A stretch of 64,000 bases of DNA from M3007 sp964646615 (GTDB lineage Bacteria > Bacteroidota > Bacteroidia > Chitinophagales > Saprospiraceae). This document shows, piece by piece, positions 60,732 to 64,000 of the stretch. A program made the position numbers and the translations under genes. A model generated the notes under the pieces. It had not been told where the DNA came from and searched no databases. It saw only the letters and a program-made list of their open reading frames with translations. Position 1 is the first letter of the stretch. Every line of letters starts with the position of its first letter. The stretch covers positions 1 to 64,000 of the forward strand of contig CAZYEV010000065.1 in the NCBI GenBank assembly GCA_964646615.1, in the 5' to 3' direction.

Positions 60732-61706
60732 TCAGGAGTCGCGCTCCAAGAGTTGCTCCACTGTTTGGCGCAGCAGTGTCTGGTGGTGGCGGGGCACTTT
60801 GACAGCGTCCAGATGCTTGAAGGCTTCCTGTTGCAGCTGGGCTTTGGCTGCGGTAGCGTGCGCCGATATCTCATAACGGTCAAAGATGGCGCGCACGGCC
60901 TCTACCTTGCCCGGCGTGTCGGCGGGGGTGCGCAGCCACTGGCGCAGGGCGGTGCGGTCGGCTTCGTCGGCCAATTCGAGGGCTCTGAGCACCAGAAAGG
61001 TTTTCTTGTTTTGCAAAATATCGCCGCCGACCTGCTTGCCCACACGAGCTGGATTGCCGTAGGTGTCCAACCAGTCGTCTTGAATCTGGAAAGCCGTGCC
61101 CGCCATTCGACCAAAATGATAAAGGTGTGCGCGGTCGGTGGGCGATGCGCCGGCACAACAGGCGCCCATTTCCAGGGCCCCACCCAGCAGCACAGCCGTT
61201 TTTTGTTCGATCATGCGCAGGTATTCGGGCAGGCATACCTCATCGCGTTGCTCGAAGTCCATATCGTGCTGTTGTCCTTCGCACACTTCGACGGCCACGC
61301 GGTTGAAAATACGAACCAGTTCAACAGCCGTTTGATTGTTGCGAGCCTTCAGCAGGTGTTGGTAAGCAAAGATGAGCATCACGTCGCCGCTGAGGATGCC
61401 CGTGTTAGTATTCCAGCGCGTATGGACGGTGGGCTTTCCACGCCGCAGCGGGGCGGCGTCCATGATGTCGTCGTGAATTAGGGTAAAGTTGTGGAACAGC
61501 TCGACCGCCCAGGCGGCGGGCAGCGCCTCTTCTACCTCGTCTGTGAACAGCTCGCAGGCCATCAGCGTCAGCAGCGGTCGTAGGCGCTTGCCGCCCAAAG
61601 AGAGCATGTAAGAGCAGGGTTCGTATAGCGTGGGCGGCTCTTCGGGGAATGGATGCTGGCGGGCATAGCGCTCCAACATAGCCTGTAAGTCGTTCAGCGA
61701 GTGCAT
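60732..61706 (-). CDS. Polyprenyl diphosphate synthase, probably GGPP synthase
   Basis: A 324-residue trans-prenyltransferase. The first Asp-rich motif is LIHDDIMDAAPLRRG, the second FQIQDDWLDTYG. YMLSLGGKRLRPLL begins the IPP-binding region. The first motif lacks the two-residue insertion of bacterial FPP synthases and has Phe at -5 (FTLIHDD), features that favour a GGPP-length product (family rule, not tested). It could supply GGPP to CrtB 21 kb away. It is preceded by the terminator of the DUF2064 gene. Confidence 0.88.
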   Translation of the reverse strand: MHSLNDLQAMLERYARQHPFPEEPPTLYEPCSYMLSLGGKRLRPLLTLMACELFTDEVEEALPAAWAVELFHNFTLIHDDIMDAAPLRRGKPTVHTRWNTNTGILSGDVMLIFAYQHLLKARNNQTAVELVRIFNRVAVEVCEGQQHDMDFEQRDEVCLPEYLRMIEQKTAVLLGGALEMGACCAGASPTDRAHLYHFGRMAGTAFQIQDDWLDTYGNPARVGKQVGGDILQNKKTFLVLRALELADEADRTALRQWLRTPADTPGKVEAVRAIFDRYEISAHATAAKAQLQQEAFKHLDAVKVPRHHQTLLRQTVEQLLERDS

Positions 61707-61736
61707 GACAGGGTCAGGGACGGTTTTTTTATGAAT

Positions 61737-61760
61737 AAAAAAAGCCCATCAGGAATGGCT
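61737..61760 (-). terminator. Terminator overlapping the end of the DUF2064 gene
   Basis: On the minus strand AGCCAT and ATGGGCT form an imperfect stem (one bulged G), followed by seven T. The stop codon (61749-61751) lies inside the stem. Confidence 0.6.
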
Positions 61761-62351
61761 TCGAACCTCATAGGCCAGCCAGTCGGCTTCGGTATCAATG
61801 TCGGATAGGGTTGGAAGTATACCGTAATCGAGTCGCAGGCGGTCAAACACCTTGAGCGTTTGCTCCAGCACAGCAGGTGTGCTCCAGGCAATGCCTTGGA
61901 AGAGTTCAGGGATGAAGCGGTTCATGCCCAGCATGTAATAGCCGCCGTCGCGGGCAGGGCCGATGATGGCGTCGCGGGTGTCTAAGGCGGCAAAGGCTTC
62001 CTCTAAGATTTCTACTGTCAGTTCCGGGCAATCGCTGCCGATGATGATCACGTGTTTGCCGCCGGCGGCGAAAGCGCGCTGGAAGGCGTCGGCCATGCGT
62101 TCACCCAAATCGCCCGGGCACTGGGCATATTTTTCAAACAGCTCTGTCGGCCAGATGTCGTCTTCGGCAGGTACGCCATCGGCATAAAAAAGCCATCGAC
62201 GGTCCGTGGGGGTATCCAAGGCCACCTGTCGGGTTTTTCCCAGCAAAAACCGATAGATGTCTGCAGCCTTTTCGTCGCCCATTGTGCGCGCTAAGCGGGT
62301 TTTGACCTGGCCCGGGATAGGGTTTTTCACAAAAATGAGCAGGATGTCCAT
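61749..62351 (-). CDS. DUF2064 glycosyltransferase (TIGR04282-like)
   Basis: A 200-residue protein from the ATG at 62351 (MDILLIFVKNPIPGQVKTRLAR). It has the GT-A-like features of this family: GERMADAFQRAFAAGGKHVIIIGSDCPEL, then DAIIGPARDGGYYMLGMNRF and a late LSDIDTEADWLAYE. Members are described near arsenosugar and other small-molecule pathways; the substrate here is unknown. TACCTTTG at 62418-62411 (minus) fits a -7 box. Neighbours give no pathway clue. Confidence 0.88.
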   Translation of the reverse strand: MDILLIFVKNPIPGQVKTRLARTMGDEKAADIYRFLLGKTRQVALDTPTDRRWLFYADGVPAEDDIWPTELFEKYAQCPGDLGERMADAFQRAFAAGGKHVIIIGSDCPELTVEILEEAFAALDTRDAIIGPARDGGYYMLGMNRFIPELFQGIAWSTPAVLEQTLKVFDRLRLDYGILPTLSDIDTEADWLAYEVRSHS

Positions 62352-62671
62352 GAGTAGAGGCAAGTGGTGCAAGTGTCAGCTCCGCTTCGAGACGTGGCCT
62401 TTTTCGCCGACAAAGGTAAGCGTACGCGAGGGCGATGAGCGGCAAACGCTGAAGTGGTACAAGCCGGCAGCCAGCCCTTTTTATCAAAAGCAGGATATTT
62501 GGCTGAAAGGCTGTTTGAGTGGCAAAATCGTGGTGATAATTTTAGAAAAAATTAAAATTCAAAACTTATTGCCGTTTTTGGAAATTCAGGTTGTATGTTT
62601 TGGGTTTGCATTAGGTTTGCCCTTGATTTTTAATCCAATCATCCGTTCACACTAAACAAATGCTCTATGTT
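62352..62671. other. Divergent intergenic region of 320 bp with promoters for both sides
   Basis: No gene is seen. The left third is GC-rich and holds the minus-strand TACCTTTG (62418-62411). The right part (62,520-62,650) is A/T-rich and holds the susC promoter described separately. No operator repeat was recognised. Confidence 0.6.
62591..62619 (+). promoter_or_regulatory. Promoter of the SusC-like gene
   Basis: TTG (62591-62593) and TAGGTTTG (62612-62619) are separated by 18 bp, matching the Bacteroidota -33/-7 pattern. The ATG at 62672 is ~50 nt downstream. Confidence 0.55.
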
Positions 62672-64000
62672 ATGAAGTACAGACTACGCTTTCGCGCAGC
62701 GCTTATGGCAGCGCTGTTTCTCGCAGGCACATCGTTTGCCTTTGCACAGTTTACGATCACGGGCCGCGTTGCGGATGCCAAAGGCGAAGGCCTCGTGGGT
62801 GCCACGGTGGCCGTTGTGGGCACTAACCGCGGCACGACGACCGACCTGAACGGTAATTTCCGCATTGATGCACCCGGCTCGGCAGCCACGCTGAACATCA
62901 CCTACACGGGCTACAAAACAGCTCGGGTACAGGTATCGGCCTCCAGCCCTCAAGTGGAAATTACCCTGGAGGAAGACTTCGCGGGTCTGGATGAGGTCAT
63001 CATTTCGGGTCTGGCCACCAGCGTCAAGCGCGCCAACTTGGCCAACTCAGTGGCCACCATCAGCGCACGTGAGCTGACGGGCATAACCAACCAGAGCACC
63101 ATGGATGGCGCCCTGTACGGCAAGTTTCGCGGGGCCGAAATTCGAGCCAACTCTGGTGCACCGGGTGGTGGCTTCTCGGTGCGCCTGCGCGGCGTAACGT
63201 CCATCTTTGGCAACCAGCAGCCGCTGTACATCGTGGATGGCGTCTTCGTCAACAACGACGCCATTTCGCTGGGCACTAACATCGTATCGGCAGCAGCCGG
63301 TGGCGGCAACCCTTCGACCAACCAGGACGACGCCTCCAACCGCATCGCCGACATTGACCCGGAAGACATCGAGACCATCGAAATCCTCAAAGGCGCTTCG
63401 GCAGCCGCCATCTACGGCTCGCGCGCGGCAGGTGGGGTGGTCATCATCACCACCAAGCGCGGCAAGGCGGGCCAGACGCGCGTTACGCTCAACCAGTCCG
63501 TGGGCTTTAGCCAGCCCATCCGCCTGCTGGGCATGCGCAACTGGACGGCTGACCTGGTAGAGAAGGAATTCGGTGCTGCCGACCGCCAGCTCTTCGAGCA
63601 AAACGGCCTGACCGACTACGAAAAAGAGCTCTACGACAACCGACCACTGCTGACCTCTACGCGCCTCGACGTATCGGGCGGCAACGACAAGACAGCCTTC
63701 TTCATCGGCGGCACCTACCGCGACGAGGGCGGCCTGGTAGATAATACCGGCTACCAAAAAATCTCGGGCCGCGTCAACATCAGCCACCGCTTCAACGACT
63801 GGATTGATGTGCAGATCACCAACAACTACATCAACTCACGGGCCGACCGGGGCTTCTTCAACAACTCGAACACCAACACCACCATTGGTTACGCGCATGC
63901 CTTCACCAAGCCGTGGCTCAACCTGAAACCCGCCACGCCCGGCGGCGACTACCCGGCCGTGCCCTCGGTGGGCTCCAACATCTTAGAGACGGTGGCACTG
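62672..64000 (+). CDS. SusC/RagA-type TonB-dependent receptor (C-terminus beyond window)
   Basis: The first 443 codons are present; the frame is open to the right edge. A signal peptide (MKYRLRFRAALMAALFLAG to FAFAQ) leads to a carboxypeptidase-like domain (FTITGRVADAKGEGLVGATV, GYKTARVQVSA). The plug has QPLYIVDGVFVNND and the SusC signature IEILKGASAAAIYGSRAAGG followed by VVIITTKRGKAG. Such receptors import glycans or peptides with a SusD lipoprotein, which would be downstream outside the window. An ATG at 62660 would add four residues. Confidence 0.93.
   Translation, partial: MKYRLRFRAALMAALFLAGTSFAFAQFTITGRVADAKGEGLVGATVAVVGTNRGTTTDLNGNFRIDAPGSAATLNITYTGYKTARVQVSASSPQVEITLEEDFAGLDEVIISGLATSVKRANLANSVATISARELTGITNQSTMDGALYGKFRGAEIRANSGAPGGGFSVRLRGVTSIFGNQQPLYIVDGVFVNNDAISLGTNIVSAAAGGGNPSTNQDDASNRIADIDPEDIETIEILKGASAAAIYGSRAAGGVVIITTKRGKAGQTRVTLNQSVGFSQPIRLLGMRNWTADLVEKEFGAADRQLFEQNGLTDYEKELYDNRPLLTSTRLDVSGGNDKTAFFIGGTYRDEGGLVDNTGYQKISGRVNISHRFNDWIDVQITNNYINSRADRGFFNNSNTNTTIGYAHAFTKPWLNLKPATPGGDYPAVPSVGSNILETVAL

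Overview
The window looks like a chromosomal segment of a fairly GC-rich member of the Bacteroidota. The evidence is a SusC/RagA-type TonB receptor, an Oar-like TonB receptor, a lamin-tail protein with a type IX secretion-like C-terminus, a fused CcoN-CcoO cytochrome oxidase, and repeated exact matches to the Bacteroidota -7 promoter element TAnnTTTG. I cannot name the genus. No rRNA, tRNA, CRISPR array or insertion sequence was recognised.

Positions 1-25,902 (all minus strand) hold an extracellular contractile injection system (eCIS) that runs off the left edge. In transcription order it encodes an AraC-type regulator, a Pvc16-like DUF4255 protein, an unknown protein, one sheath, two tube proteins, a DUF5908 miniprotein, a LysM hub protein, a gp27/gp5-like spike interrupted by one in-frame TAG, a PAAR tip, a gp25 wedge, two very large baseplate proteins, a fibre-like protein and the tape-measure protein. 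A lower-GC block of probable cargo follows: a metzincin-like protease, a DUF4157-related HExxH protein, and a DUF4157 leader joined to a phospholipase A2-like domain. A membrane protein and an SH3-like protein come last. Many neighbouring genes overlap by ATGA, which indicates one long operon. Upstream of the first structural gene is a 15-bp direct repeat with a 21-bp period, which fits an AraC-type activator site, placed next to a good -7 box.

Positions 26,584-35,008 hold a gamma-carbonic anhydrase-like protein and a thiolase (minus strand), then a cbb3 oxidase operon: ccoS, ccoNO fusion, ccoQ, ccoP, ccoG, ccoH and a TauE/SafE-type membrane protein. Positions 35,170-42,979 hold a lone histidine ammonia-lyase, a WecA/MraY-like transferase, a PPK2 kinase, carotenoid genes crtB-crtI, and a kdsC-like phosphatase, iscX and an aldo/keto reductase. 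Positions 43,199-48,479 hold the lamin-tail protein and the Oar-like receptor.

Positions 48,596-54,565 look like a magnesium-handling block: an OmpR-type response regulator, a histidine kinase, MgtC, MgtE and an Omp85-like barrel. Four TCTAA motifs spaced exactly 11 bp apart lie just upstream of mgtC. Positions 54,668-64,000 hold an O-antigen ligase-like protein, a Wzz-like protein, a TPR protein, a long-chain acyl-CoA ligase, a GGPP synthase-like enzyme that could feed crtB, a DUF2064 glycosyltransferase and the start of a SusC gene cut by the window edge.
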